Part shown: piece after piece, positions 44,001 to 55,154 of the stretch
Position numbering within the stretch: the stretch's first letter is position 1
Layout: every line of letters starts with the position of its first letter
Origin: Archegozetes longisetosus
Taxonomy: Eukaryota; Arthropoda; Arachnida; Sarcoptiformes; Trhypochthoniidae
DNA length: 64,000 bases
Assembly (NCBI GenBank): GCA_018873245.2
Contig: JAEMBT020000009.1
Coordinates: forward strand, 2,270,001-2,334,000
Direction: 5' to 3'
Notes under the pieces: model-generated
What the model was told of the DNA's origin: nothing
The model's database searches: none
Seen by the model: only the letters and a program-made list of their open reading frames with translations
Position numbers and translations under genes: made by a program

Positions 44001-47000
44001 CTACGGTACGTCCAGTACGATTGGTGACGATGGTGGTGGTGCTCCTCCTGCTACTACTTTACTTTGATCATCGTTATTTTCACGGATACTCCTGTGATGT
44101 CTTATCGCATCATCTGTCAAACGCTTCATGGCTTTGAAATTGACAATATTGGAAGCTATAAAATTCAGTGATAAGCCTTTCACTTTGCAAAAGTATATCT
44201 TTATGCCCGAATTTGGATAATAGGCTTCGTAGGCGTAATTTTCGCTTCCGCACGAGGCAAATTTTGTTATATAAGCGTCCGGTTCTTCCGGTGTTGTTAT
44301 TTCATTAGTCAAGTCACTTATGGATTCCCCCGTTTCGGGAATATAACCACCTGGTCGAGCGTAGAATATTATAGAGTCTGTATCAAAGTACAAAATCCTT
44401 TCTTGAAATTTATCAAACAATTCAAGTCTTGCATATGAAGTGACCCAAGATGCAATAAAAATACTAGAATGAGACGGAGATTCGATGTAATTTCCTTCCT
44501 TCTCGAAAGTAACTTGTAGTGTCTCATCAGAAATCAGTAGAGCATCGGTTACGGAAACAGTATTATCTGATAGTGGTTTTAAAAATTCTTGTGGTTCTTT
44601 AATGTATTGAGTTTTATTCAGGTTATAAGTCTGTCCGAATTTACCCAAAAAGCTGGCGACAACTAGTTTTCCTAGAGCTCTCATTTCCGGGTTATATTTG
44701 ATACAATCTTTATCTAATTTGATATTTTCTTCTTCTTCATACAGTTTGATATAGTCGTCTTTTTCTATGTCAGTCATGTCATTCCTTGGCCAGCCGCTGG
44801 CTTTAACTTTTAACTTTATGTACGCATTTATGAAGTCTGTGAATAGGCCAGTATCATTTAGATTCTGAGGCTTTAGCTCAGGAAAATGCCAGACTTCATA
44901 GACTTCTATAATTTTATAATTTTTCTCCAAAGATTTCTCTATTTCCATTGTAGTCCATGTGCCTACTATACTTCTTTCATCATCGCTATGATCGCACTTG
45001 TCCAATTTTTCTGTCTGAGCACATTTGTAGCACAAGGGAAACATTAATCTATTTCTCAATCGGACCGGTAAAACAGCGAAATATAGATTGGTTGGCGGTA
45101 AAATTTTGCAGAATATAAAACCATCATAATGGGAAATATTCGTATCGAAATCTTTGACTATTCTAATTGGATGACCAATAGGATACTTTTTTCTCTTTAC
45201 AACGTATGGGTAAAGAGAAGTAAAATCCATATAAAATATTTTTTCATCTCCATCGCAACAATGATATAATTTTGATGCGTTACATCGACCTCCGAAAAGC
45301 TATCTCGAGGATCTAATGGTGGTCTCTGCTTTTTATCCTTCAAATGATTGACATGATCAATGAAAAAATTATCCAAAGCCTTATCTTTCTTTCTCATTGA
45401 TTTCAATTTGCATTCCCACATAGTTATCAGTTGATAGCCTCGGGTCTTCAAGTACTCTTCTTTCTGCTCGAGCTGTTGGTATAAATATTCCATTGAAAGA
45501 CCATTGAAAGGGTTGTGTATAGTTGATCGCTTCGTTGGATAACATTCTCTACATCCATGCCACAAATCTCCGTAAAATTCAAATATCTTCTTCTGATCTT
45601 CAATTAATCCGTCGACGTAATATCTGCCAATTTTTATTTCTCGTCTGATAAAAACCTTCTCAGTTTGTTCTACATAATCGAGCCATGCACTTCCTACATA
45701 TGACGACTTTCTTCTAGGTTCATATCCATTAGGAGGATAAATAGCTATCTGATTTGGTTTGAGATAATTAGTCTTGAATACTTCCATACAGCTCTGAGCA
45801 ATCGTTATTGAACGACAAAGTGGATCGATTTCTGACACACTTTGGAATATCTGTCTAAATGTCATCATACATCTCATTAATATATCAACATCGGATTTGC
45901 AATATTTTAATATTTCCGAATCGAATTTGAATTCTTTATGTTTTTGCTCATCGTACCATTCAAGAAATTTTTCTCTTTCTTTTCGATCATGTAATCAGCA
46001 TCATAATACTCGATTGCCGGCCATTCACCAACATAATTTTCGTTACCAGGCTTATTGAAGTAAAACGGAAAAACACCTTTTTCTACTTGAGATTCCAAAC
46101 CAAAAGTCTGAGGAAGTTTCCTGAGAGGCATCGGTAGAAATGAGAGCGAATCTATAAACTTTGTTTTTAATTCTCATTGAGAGAATTTTAGTTCCTTTCC
46201 TTATTACACTAGTCATTCTATTGTTCACACAATATTTTAGTATAAATTGAGAATCGTATCCTCTACTGTTATGAGCAATTACATATATTTTAATGTCTGA
46301 TTTCAGTTTCATGTACATCTTTTCTCTTTGACAAAATTAGCATAAGTTTCAAAAATGAATATGTTGAAATCTCTCACAGTATTCGATCCTTTGAACACAT
46401 ATTCCTTTTTGCCACAGAATTGACACCAAATATTCTTTCTATCTCTCGATTCTGGGTCCCAACACTCGTCACAGGTAACGTTGACGACACATAAATTTGG
46501 TTTGTGTATATACTCATTCATTTTCTGTGGTATTTGTTGGCTCTCGAAATCGTAAAATATAAAAATCTTGGGTAACTGATCTTCTTTCATTATTTTGATC
46601 TTGTCGTTCGACATAATGAAACAATGATGTCCAGAAAAAGGAACCAGAACTTTACAAATCCGGCACTTGTACTTCCCACAGTGATGAACTTTTGTTTTTA
46701 AAGTTTTTGAACAATGACTGCACTTCCATATTTTAGGACAAATTTTCGTTTTATCCTTATGCTTTTTGAAGCAGACTTCATTTGCGAATTCTCGGTTGCA
46801 TTCATTGCACCTAACTAGTGTCACTCCAGTTCTACATTGATTTGTATCATAACAGTATTTGCATATTCCGTCGCAACAGTGACTCGTTCTACCAGTGAAA
46901 CCCTTCAAACACTTTTTGCAGAAATGATCGCAACCAAGAAAAGCCCTAATGCTCAATAGTGCATCACAATGATTTTCCGACATGAACAGATAAAGTTGCT

Positions 47001-47401
47001 TTTCTGCTTGAGGTCCAACATAATAATAAGATTTTGATGCTGTCACAACTACAAGTTGGTATTCGGGCGATAAAACATTTTGAAACTTACTGAAATCTTC
47101 AAACTTTACGCCAGTATCTGTGACAGTCACCTCAGCTTTTTACACAATTCTACAGCTCTTTATACTGAATTTGTCTCAAATCAGCTCTAATTCTTCTCCA
47201 TTCTAAACCTTTGATACCGTCTTCATATGCTTTAGCAACAACAATTGAGCGCGCAACACAATAACCATCACTAACTGTTTGAACAAGTTTTTTAGAATTT
47301 TGTCTCCACTTCCCAATATTGATCAAATTATATCTATTTCTTGATCCGCCAACTCCGTTTTGTCGAACATGTATTATGTCAACTTCTATCAAACCGTTCA
47401 T
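44001..47401 (-). pseudogene. Polinton DNA polymerase B region
   Basis: From the 5' side (high coordinates): an N-terminal part with DGYCVARSIVVAKA; a Cys/His-rich zinc-binding stretch (about 46600-46950, several C-x2-C pairs); the 3'-5' exonuclease motifs (FIFYDFESQQ, then AHNSRGYDSQFILKY); and the polymerase palm with MDFTSLYPYV (motif A) and YFDTDSI (motif C). This combination is the protein-primed-type polymerase of Polintons. In the family it replicates the element's own DNA. Fossil with several breaks. Confidence 0.9.
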
Positions 47402-47441
47402 CAGAAAATCTCTTTTGACTGACTGACTTTTATGATTTCAT

Positions 47442-47750
47442 TCAAAAGAGTTTCACTTGTAAAATCTTGTATCCTTCTGAAAGGTGTGAAGATATCGTAG
47501 TCGAGAGACTGATTGCGAAGCGCAATTCGAACATAGTCGTCGTCTTTGCCGCTCTCAGTAGTCGATGTATAATAGAATTCAAAGTAATTTCCAATTGAAT
47601 TATAACACTTTCAATGTTTATTTCATTATTTCCAGTATTGTAAGTACATTTAACTTTAGCATTATAAGTTTTCATTCCGAATCTACGACTGAAACCTTCA
47701 TATCTATCAATTATTTCCCAGTCTATACGAAATTCACCCGGCAAAGACAT
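47442..47750 (-). CDS. Small Polinton frame, unknown
   Basis: 102 residues starting MSLPGEFRIDWEIIDRYEGF, just upstream of the polymerase region on the same strand. It may be an N-terminal piece of the polymerase gene or a separate small gene. No domain recognised. Part of the fossil. Confidence 0.4.
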   Translation of the reverse strand: MSLPGEFRIDWEIIDRYEGFSRRFGMKTYNAKVKCTYNTGNNEINIESVIIQLEITLNSIIHRLLRAAKTTTMFELRFAISLSTTISSHLSEGYKILQVKLF

Positions 47751-48034
47751 TTTTCAAAATGACTTACAATTCTAACCGACAATACGGTGAACCGAGTGGT
47801 AGACCACACATGCGCATTCAAGTTATATTTAAAGGCGTACATGAAGCAATGTTTAATATATTTTTTATTTAATCATTAAAAATGCTTTCTAATCTAATCG
47901 AATATACTAATAAAATTATAATTGATAAGGAATAGAAAATCAATTGATATAATGTTCTGAATATAAAAATTATGAACTAATCATAAGAGATAAAATTAAT
48001 TTTTCAAAATGCTTCTCCAATGAATTCATTCAAC

Positions 48035-48913
48035 TTAAATGCGAGGACGCTTCTCATTCGGTTCTTCTTCTTCTTCTTCTACACATCTGGAAAGTGCCTC
48101 AAATTCATCCAATTCTCGTTTCCTTTGATTCAGGCATCCAATGACCTTAGATTTCCAAGTTGGATCTTTAAATCCATAGCTTTGTTTCACGGCATCGAGT
48201 AGTTGTTCAGGCTTTTCGATCATAGTCGGAAGTAGCTTATATTTTGCCTCCTGACCAAGAACTTCATTAAGGTTTAGTAGTTTAGAGTAATACTCAAACA
48301 ATTCGTTAAAACATTTTTTCGCTTCGCTGTTGTTCAGATTTTGCATCAACAGATCAAGCAACTCCTCCTCCACAAGTTCTTTCTTGCAATCATGCTCGTC
48401 ATAAACAAGACTTTCTTCTTTACATCCGTTACATCTTTGCTTAATAATCATTCTGACTTTTTCTGCCACGACTGAAGAGTAGATTAACTTCACCAATTCT
48501 TGCATTTTCTCATCTTTAGCTGATTGGTATTCCATTACGAATATAAGAATTTTGGCAAAATGCTGAAGCATGCCTTGTTCTTGTTCATCGATCAAGATAC
48601 CAAATTTAGCATTTCGATCAATTATGCTTACGACAATGCTTTGATAGATATTACTGGGTCGTTCGAAGCAGATGTATTTGCCTTCTTTTTCACCTGGAAT
48701 TTCCTGAGAAATTGAACGTTTCTCAATTTGATGCATTATCCACTGAAATTGAGTTGGAGTAAGAGAAACAGTAATTGGATTTGCATTTTCGCCGCGATTA
48801 AGTCTGAATTCCATCCTTATGAAATTGTAAATACTGCCTTCCGGAGTCTTCCATGGATTTCTGACAACAGCCGCGTGCAGTGATCTATTCGCATCTCTCA
48901 AAATGTAGCTCAA
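48035..48913 (-). CDS. 292-residue Polinton protein, unknown, intact frame
   Basis: One uninterrupted frame starting MSYILRDANRSLHAAVVRNP. The first 80 residues are basic with a conserved look (NFIRMEFRLNRGENAN, TQFQWIMHQIEKRS). The middle is helical and Leu/Lys/Glu-rich with C-x2-C-type pairs (RCNGCKEES, DEHDCKKE). The C-terminus ends in a poly-Glu run and KRPRI, which could serve as a nuclear localisation signal. The first 80 residues are duplicated at 18472-18713 in the left arm with only a few substitutions. I recognise no family. A CTTCTTCTT-type run encodes the poly-Glu. Confidence 0.6.
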   Translation of the reverse strand: MSYILRDANRSLHAAVVRNPWKTPEGSIYNFIRMEFRLNRGENANPITVSLTPTQFQWIMHQIEKRSISQEIPGEKEGKYICFERPSNIYQSIVVSIIDRNAKFGILIDEQEQGMLQHFAKILIFVMEYQSAKDEKMQELVKLIYSSVVAEKVRMIIKQRCNGCKEESLVYDEHDCKKELVEEELLDLLMQNLNNSEAKKCFNELFEYYSKLLNLNEVLGQEAKYKLLPTMIEKPEQLLDAVKQSYGFKDPTWKSKVIGCLNQRKRELDEFEALSRCVEEEEEEPNEKRPRI

Positions 48914-51477
48914 TTGAAACGAGATGATTGTTTCACTCTAATCATCATCATAATCGAAATTAATCGTATTGCAATAGAAAGTTTAAAGATTATGATTAGT
49001 TTTGGAATAATAGTGTTAAACTAAACTAAGATTTACTAATACTGAAACATTGAAACTAAAATCTATATATTTTCAGAACATTTAAAGAAATATGACTCGT
49101 AATAAGAAAATATTTGAATACATACAATTAAACAGATTTCGATTAATGATTTTTATCAAGTGAAACTTGTTAAAATGAAATAAAAAAAGTATACAGAAAA
49201 TTGATGCATAATTCAACTGTTATATAGCGTCATTTTATATGAATGAAACAAAACTGAAGATTTGAAGATTCAACTTAAATATGAAAAAGACGTCACGTCT
49301 TATATGAATAAAACATTTGAAAAGTAATAGAATAGAATAGAATAGAATTCTTTAAAATAAAATGTATATAAGAAAAATCATACCTCAAAAGGTTTAGAAG
49401 ATTTAGAGTTTGCCATCGAGTAAATACTTTAGAAGAAGAAGAACCAGTCTCGGCAAGTCAAATGTATTATTTGAATACAAATAATTTACAAAATTGCAAC
49501 TTCAATCTAGAATCTAAACCAGATTCTAAGATCTGCGCAAAATCTAGGACGAATACATTTTTAAGGGGTATACTAAAAAAATTTATTGAAATTGTTATTA
49601 TAATATTAGATAAATTAATTAAATTAATATAAAATTATTAATATAATGAATAAAAATTAATATAAAATTGGAATATTGTATAAAAATATTATAAAATTAT
49701 TTTTAAAAACGATATTTTTTATAAAATTGATTAATATAATTATTTCTCTTTTGTAGTTTTTAAAAAATTTTTGGTTTTTTTTCTTTTTATCATTTTAGAT
49801 TTTTTTGCTTTTTATACTTTTATCATTTTTTTCTTATTTTAAAAAATTTTTAATAGATATGCAAAATAAAAAAAATTTCTGGTATAAAATAAAAAAATTA
49901 TTCGTCATCGACCACATCTTCACGATTGACCAAAGAACTGATGTCGAGATTTCCGGTCGAAAAAGTTGTTGCATTAGAAGTAATGAAATCGGCTTGATGC
50001 TTAAAGTTAAGTTCTGGCGATCGCTTGTAATAATTTGCTTCTGTTTGCCCTTAAACTTTTTGATGATTCTTGGTTCTGGCGAGAGAAGAGAACTTGGCGA
50101 TCTTTTATTCCCGGAAACTTTAACCAAGGAATTGATTGGTTTAATTGAAGAATTAGTGGGATCTATACAAAAAAACAAAAGAATTAGTGTTATAAATAGT
50201 TTAAACAAGAATTGAAGAGTTGCTTTACCAGTTGACGCAGTTTCCTCGCTTCCGTCTCCGCCGAGACTAGAATGGCCAGCTGTTCCATCAGTTGAAACAG
50301 ATTCTCTGTTTCCCAAGCTTGTTGTTGTTTTTTTATTTTCTCTTAGAGGAAGTTGTTTCTTTTTGTTCTTCCTTCTTCGGAGCTCTGAAGTTTCCGCTTC
50401 CCTGAGCTCCCTTTCAATCGTTTGTTTATCCTAGAAAAATTACATAAACAAAAATGAATTAAAAAAGTTTTGAGAAAATTAAAAAGTCTTGAACTTACTG
50501 TTAAATCCTCAGTCGCAGCCTCATATGGTTTCGGGAGAGCCGTCATAAAAAGACATTTTCTTAGCCTCTCCTCGTCTGACATCCAACCATCCAGTCTTTC
50601 AGGCCACAGGCTTTCCATTTCTTCATACATTATCTCTTAAAAAAAGGAAAAAAAAGGATTAGAAAGATTTTCTTAAAAAGCATTAAATAATGTACTTACT
50701 CCAGTTCTTACGTATTGACTTGATGCGGTCCGTCATCATGTCCATTTTTCCCTTGGATGCAGCAAACGCTTCGTGCAGCTTCTTGATGTAGCTTTTCTTC
50801 AGATCCACCTGTGTTGCAGCCATCTTAACAACAAAGTGGCTAAACAGAGTTGAGATTCAGTTGTACTCCAAAAAGGTTTGTTTATTTACATTATTGCGCA
50901 GTTCCACTTTTTAGCATTACTGTAATAAGGACTCGGGGACACCACTCTTTTATGTTTTGGTATCATGTTAAATAGAAATGTACTACTTATTGCACGTTAT
51001 ACGCACAGAATTATATAGTAATACAAAATACAACATTATATAGCAGACTATATAGCAATATAGAACACGATACTACATAGAAAATACATAACACGCATTA
51101 TATAACGTGCGGACACTATCATGAATGAGTAAAACTGTGTTAGTGTTCTTTATGTAAAACTAAGACTATTAGGTTATTCTTACTGCGATTTTCTATCTCT
51201 GTTCTCATTTGATTAAAATAATAACTAATTGTTAATAAAAAAATCTTGTAAATGCATTGATTTCAGGGAAAATAAAATGACTAACAATTGAACTGATTTT
51301 ATATCAATTTTATGAATAGACAGTATCGTCAACTCAATTATAGCCTCGAAGAAGCTTTAGGCATCTCTCTCTCAAGTATAGAGTATTCAGGTCTAGAATC
51401 CTTCTTAGGTCTAGAATCCTCTCAGGTCTAGAGCGCTCAGGTCTAGAGCCCTCCGGTCCAGAAGCACATATCTACTA
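48671..51477 (-). repeat. Polinton-like inverted arm, right copy
   Basis: Inverted counterpart of 15964-18714, ending at ...TCCAGAAGCACATATCTACT. Beyond 51477 the sequence changes to an unrelated coding remnant, and before 48671 the copy at 18714 is cut by a mariner, so the original arm may have been longer. About 2.8 kb is long for Polinton terminal repeats, but such lengths are possible. Confidence 0.8.
49850..50823 (-). CDS. Coding-looking blocks in the Polinton arm
   Basis: A block starting ATGGCTGCAACACAGGTGGA at 50823 encodes MAATQVDLKKSYIKKLHEAF, then MDMMTDRIKSIRKNW. Further blocks encode YEEMESLWPERLDGW with FMTALPKPYEAATEDLT, then KQTIERELREAE with Lys/Arg-rich and Ser/Gly-rich stretches, and a basic FKGKQKQIIT block. 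AT-rich gaps separate them. The same blocks in the same order and spacing occur in the other arm at 16611-17460, and the coding-looking parts are better conserved than the gaps. I recognise no family. A DNA-binding or structural role is possible from the charge, but that is a guess. Confidence 0.5.
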
Positions 51478-51509
51478 TTCTTGTCTTTTGGAGAAATGGC
51501 TCAAAAGTT

Positions 51510-51900
51510 TCAAAAATATATTTCAGTTGGGGTGCTATAGGAATATGTATGAAATATTCATTCTCTTTAAGCTGATCTTTACAATTATTCAATTCAAAGC
51601 ATTTTGACAAATAAGTTTTAAAATTTTTTAGACTTCTGTAAATGGAATTTTCGGGAACGAAATGACCCGATGATTCGCCACATTTTTTTATAAAGTAAAT
51701 AATAATTAAACTTTGTGGTATTTTCAGGCAATCGCTTCAATATTCTAAAATTTTTTTTTAATTTTTTTGACCTGATATCAAATTAGAGAACTGCATAATA
51801 TCTTCTACAGCTTCTTGAGTCAAGTTATGTCGAATCATAATTTCAATTAGAAGATAATAAGCTATATCAAAATAAATGCTTTTTTGAGTCTTCATTGTTG
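51510..51900 (-). pseudogene. Unrecognised coding remnant cut by the Polinton arm
   Basis: On the minus strand 51900-51765 reads open (KSIYFDIAYYLLIEIMIRHN, then LTQEAVEDIMQFSNLISG). 51655-51510 reads open with KNFKTYLSKCFELNNCKDQL and YFIHIPIAPQLKYIFETFEP, preceded by an AG that could be a splice acceptor. The gap between could be an intron. The coding ends within a few bases of the arm tip at 51477, so the arm probably inserted into this gene or repeat. The 'hnL-q-aV-dI' plus 'yIPI--qLk-iL' pattern reminds me of transposon-associated proteins in other invertebrates, without certainty. Confidence 0.4.
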
Positions 51901-51988
51901 TAATTACCTTGAAAGTCTAATAAATTGTGTTCCCGGTTGGCTTTAACTTTTGTGTGAAGCTGGGGGAAATCATTAGATATTTATATAT

Positions 51989-52656
51989 TGTCACAAATAT
52001 TTTTGTAACTCGGGATCTCGTTAAGAATGAAAAACTCGATCTAATTTTTCGTTTAGTTCTTTATTTTGTGTAATTTTACTAGAGTAAAGATTTGAAATCA
52101 GGGTCCTCGATGTAAGATTCTAAATCTTCTTTACCTAAATCTTCTTTACCTAATTCTCCATCTAAGAGTCTGGCTGGACCCGATAGAGAATATCATGTGT
52201 ACCTATCATGCATTAAAGAAAGTTCACAACTTTGTATATTACTTACTTAAGGTGGAAATAAAGTTGATAGAAATGAAGAAAACGATTATCTATATAACAA
52301 GAATTTTATTATGCATAACGTGAAGTTACAAAGTATAACTAAGATATTACTGAAGCTTGTCTATCTCTCCCTCTCTCTTCTGTTTTTTTCTCTAAGACTG
52401 TCCCTTTATATACTTTTCTTTGGTTTCCCACGTTTTTCTAAATTTAAAACTGAAGCTACACTGTTTGATTGTTTATTTATACTAAAGTTAAATTATACTA
52501 TATAGGGTCATTCTAAAGAGAAAGTCATTACAGAAAGTGTTATAAATAATTGGACTTTTTAAGAGCTAATTACAAAAAATGTCAGTGCTAAGCCTTTTCA
52601 AACTAATAACTAAGCTATTTTAGTATTCTATGTTTGTTAGATATAAATAAATCTCA
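51989..52656 (-). repeat. Solo LTR inside the left fold-back arm
   Basis: Minus-strand orientation: it starts TGAGATTTATTT, has a TATATAAAGG box near 52410, an AATAAA-like signal near 52305, and ends TTTGTGACA. TATAT-type flanks on both sides suit a short target duplication. The fold-back arm continues on both sides. The gypsy or BEL group is undecided. A solo LTR is the usual product of LTR recombination. Confidence 0.7.
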
Positions 52657-53182
52657 CTATATTTATTATCAGCATGACTTGACAAGCAAAAAAGTCTCAA
52701 ACCACATCCCCCTCCGACAAATTCTAAGCTCCGCCCACCAAAATTTTCTTAAACTTTTATCTAAATGTACTGTATAAAAATATGCAAGCGGATTCTCAAA
52801 ATTCCTTCTGTGGGCGAAGTTATAAACGTTCAAATTTCGATTTTATAAAATTTTGACTGGCTTTTACTTTCCGTAAAGCTGGTGTAGCAATTACATTTAT
52901 ATATATTTGTTATAAGCATGACATGACAAATAAAAGTCTCAAGCCACGCCCACCTTCAACCACTTTTAAGCTTCGCCCACCAAAAAAAATTTAAGCCACA
53001 CCCAGCAAATTTTTCTTAAATTTCTATATAAATATACTATTTAAGAATATGCAATCGGATTCTCAAAATTTCTACTGTGGGCGAAGTTATGATTTTTCAA
53101 AATTTCGATATTCCAATAGTAACTAGGACATCATTTATGTCTAGTTTTTCATGTTTAGTTATTAACTATCTGTAAAGGAATA

Positions 53183-53922
53183 TACACACAATTTCAAAAC
53201 TAACTGGGACACTTTAAATGGTTATAACTCTATAATGAGTAGAACAATTTTAATGAAATTATTTTCAAAATAATCTAGAAACATATAGAAATTTATTACA
53301 AAAGAAATCATTTAAATATCTCAATAAACAAAAAAGTTATAAAAGAAAAACGAGAAATTTATATTTGTTTAGATAATTAATGGATAGATTTATAAAATAA
53401 AATACTTTTAACAAAGTATGTGTGAAAATAAATCAAATTCATGAAATTATAAATTAATATCAATTATTATCGTGTATAACTTCCATTAGAATCAATTACT
53501 GTTTGCAATCGACGGGGTATTGAGTCAATCAAATTGATGAAATATTGACGCCAAGAAACATCTCTCATTTGTTCGTACACATGATTGAGTACTTCCAACA
53601 GTTGCTCATTTGAAGTAATGAGTGGGTTTTGGCTTTTGACTAACCCTTTGATTAAATTACGTCTAATTAATTAATATAATGATAATTTTATTAAATTAAA
53701 GGTGCAAATGTTCATTTATATAAGATATGAAACATATTTATTATAGATTTTGATATTTCCTTTAATAACATTTTTATTTTACAAGATATTATTATGGTTC
53801 CTGATGCAAATAAATTCTATATGTTTACTGGTTATTTTGCAAAAAATTTGACTTAATTCGGTAAATCGGTTGGAAAGTTATACCAATTTAAAGTATCCCA
53901 GTTAGTTTTGAAATTGTCTGTA
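53183..53922 (-). mobile_element. Tc1-type deletion derivative
   Basis: Inverted repeats of about 45 bases with the core ACAATTTCAAAACTAACTGG lie at 53185-53230 and 53875-53921. Between them, minus-strand 53660-53468 encodes the C-terminal end of a Tc1 transposase: KSQNPLITSNEQLLEVLNHV, W-R-Q-Y-F-I-N-L, SIPRRLQTVIDSNGSYTR and a stop. The family hallmark is 'SMPRRxxxVIxxxGxxT'. The catalytic part is missing, so it is a non-autonomous remnant. Confidence 0.85.
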
Positions 53923-54389
53923 GATTAAGACTATTTCCTATTTATTAAAAAATGGTTTAAGTAACAAATTTATGTCAATTGCAGTTCGGTCTAGCAATAA
54001 GTTTTCATAGGTTTTTGTATTTATTTTGTATTTAGAGTTAACAGGTGAAAAGGTTTCAAATATTGATCTTTTAGGGATTAAAAGAGCAGTGAATTAATAT
54101 ATCTTAAATTCGACAGAAGTCTGAGTCTTTCTGGTCAAACACCTGTTTTATTGCGTTTCTTGAACCTTATATACAAATTTTAATCGAAGGTATCTTTAGT
54201 TTTCATTTTAGTAGGCAATAAGTGAACTTTAAATAAATTTATCATTCTTAAAGACTAAGCACGAAAGCTTTACATATTGTGAAATAGAAAAATATTATTT
54301 AGTTTTTATGTTTATTCAGTTTGTTTTCTTCGTTTTAAGAATAAAATATTAATCTATTTTTGATAAGATAAAAATAAAGTAATTGTAGA
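53923..54389. other. No gene seen
   Basis: AT-rich sequence inside the fold-back element, without recognisable coding content. Confidence 0.45.
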
Positions 54390-54592
54390 AACTGTAGCTA
54401 CATCTTTTAGGTGTCCTAAGTTTTTAGTTACAGTACAGGTAAATTTCCAATTGACTATGTATTGTTTACCTAAATTACAAGTATTTTGATGTAAGAATAA
54501 TTTTTTCCATTGAGCTAAATATAGTAAGTTTAGGACATCAAAAAGAGTATAAAAGCAGAGGTGATTTCTTATTAAGAACAGTCTTATTTCTT

Positions 54593-54728
54593 ACTTTGTA
54601 CTGTAAAGTATGTAAGAATACTCTCTTACTCTGTACTTATAGTATGTAAGAAATCATCTCTTACTCTGTACTGTATAGTATGTAAGAAATCTCTCTTACT
54701 TAGTACTGTATGGTATGTAAGAAATGTA
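54593..54728 (+). repeat. 36-base minisatellite, about four copies
   Basis: Unit AGTATGTAAGAAATCTCTCT + TACTCTGTACTGTAT, repeated about 3.8 times with 1-4 differences per copy. Within each unit TCTTAC and GTAAGA can pair, so the array can form small hairpins. Confidence 0.9.
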
Positions 54729-54934
54729 ATAGTTGATCACTACTATTGTATCGTTGTATATATATATTTGTATTAATAAAAGAAGATTTCTATTAAAAGT
54801 AAGTTGTAACTTAATTTTCTACTAAAGCACAATTCTATCGAGTCCTATTAGACTCACTGATAGAATTATAAGTAACTACGGATTGTGATCTTACATTGAG
54901 GCCCCCCCGATTCCAATTCGTACAACTTGGACAA

Positions 54935-54953
54935 ACACACACACACACACACA
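54935..54953. repeat. AC microsatellite
   Basis: About nine and a half AC dinucleotides, inside the LTR copy. Confidence 0.95.
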
Positions 54954-55154
54954 TACATGAAAGACTCTACAAAAAACATTTAGATCGGGTCTTTCGTGTA
55001 TAGATGATCCCTCGTCACAGAAATAAATGTGACAATATCTTCTCGTTTTTAGGAAAGATACAGACCTATAAGTTATTAGGTATTAAAGGAAAACAAATTC
55101 TTACCAAAATTTACCAAAAAGATAAACAATGTAATAATACATCTGATTCATACT

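Larger units (their letters stand above)
39505..51477 (-). mobile_element. Polinton (Maverick) fossil
   Basis: A minus-strand gene cluster typical of Polintons. In genomic order: integrase (39733-40726), unknown basic protein (40730-41461), small Ala-rich protein region (41480-41823), packaging ATPase (41909-42606), IAP-like BIR/RING gene (42668-43641), protein-primed-type DNA polymerase B (44001-47401), unknown (47442-47750), a 292-residue protein (48035-48913) and a coding-looking block (49850-50823). The last two lie in or across a long arm (48671-51477) that recurs inverted at 15964-18714. The terminus AGTAGATATG agrees with the AG start of Polintons. I could not find major or minor capsid or protease genes. 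The left edge near 39500 is uncertain. It is broken, with about ten or more breaks, and of moderate age. Confidence 0.9.
54390..55034 (+). repeat. LTR copy of the same type as 51989-52656 (plus orientation)
   Basis: The right end (CGAGGGATC complement, ...AAATAAATGTGACA ending at 55034) matches the end of the LTR at 51989. A TATAAAAG box near 54548 and an AATAAA at about 54773 are in the expected order. The left boundary is a guess. A minisatellite lies between TATA box and poly(A) signal. No internal coding region is attached. Confidence 0.55.

Noticed and set aside
49805-50215. 136-residue plus-strand frame
   Set aside because: It is antisense to the arm-borne coding blocks, and the counterpart in the other arm does not keep it open.
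15958-51483. Target duplication flanking the Polinton arms
   Set aside because: The six bases outside the tips are AGGTGT on the left and ATTCTT on the right; shifting the tip to the next AG does not help.
54593-54728. Possible CRISPR array
   Set aside because: The units are contiguous with no unique spacers, the context is a eukaryotic LTR, and there are no cas genes.
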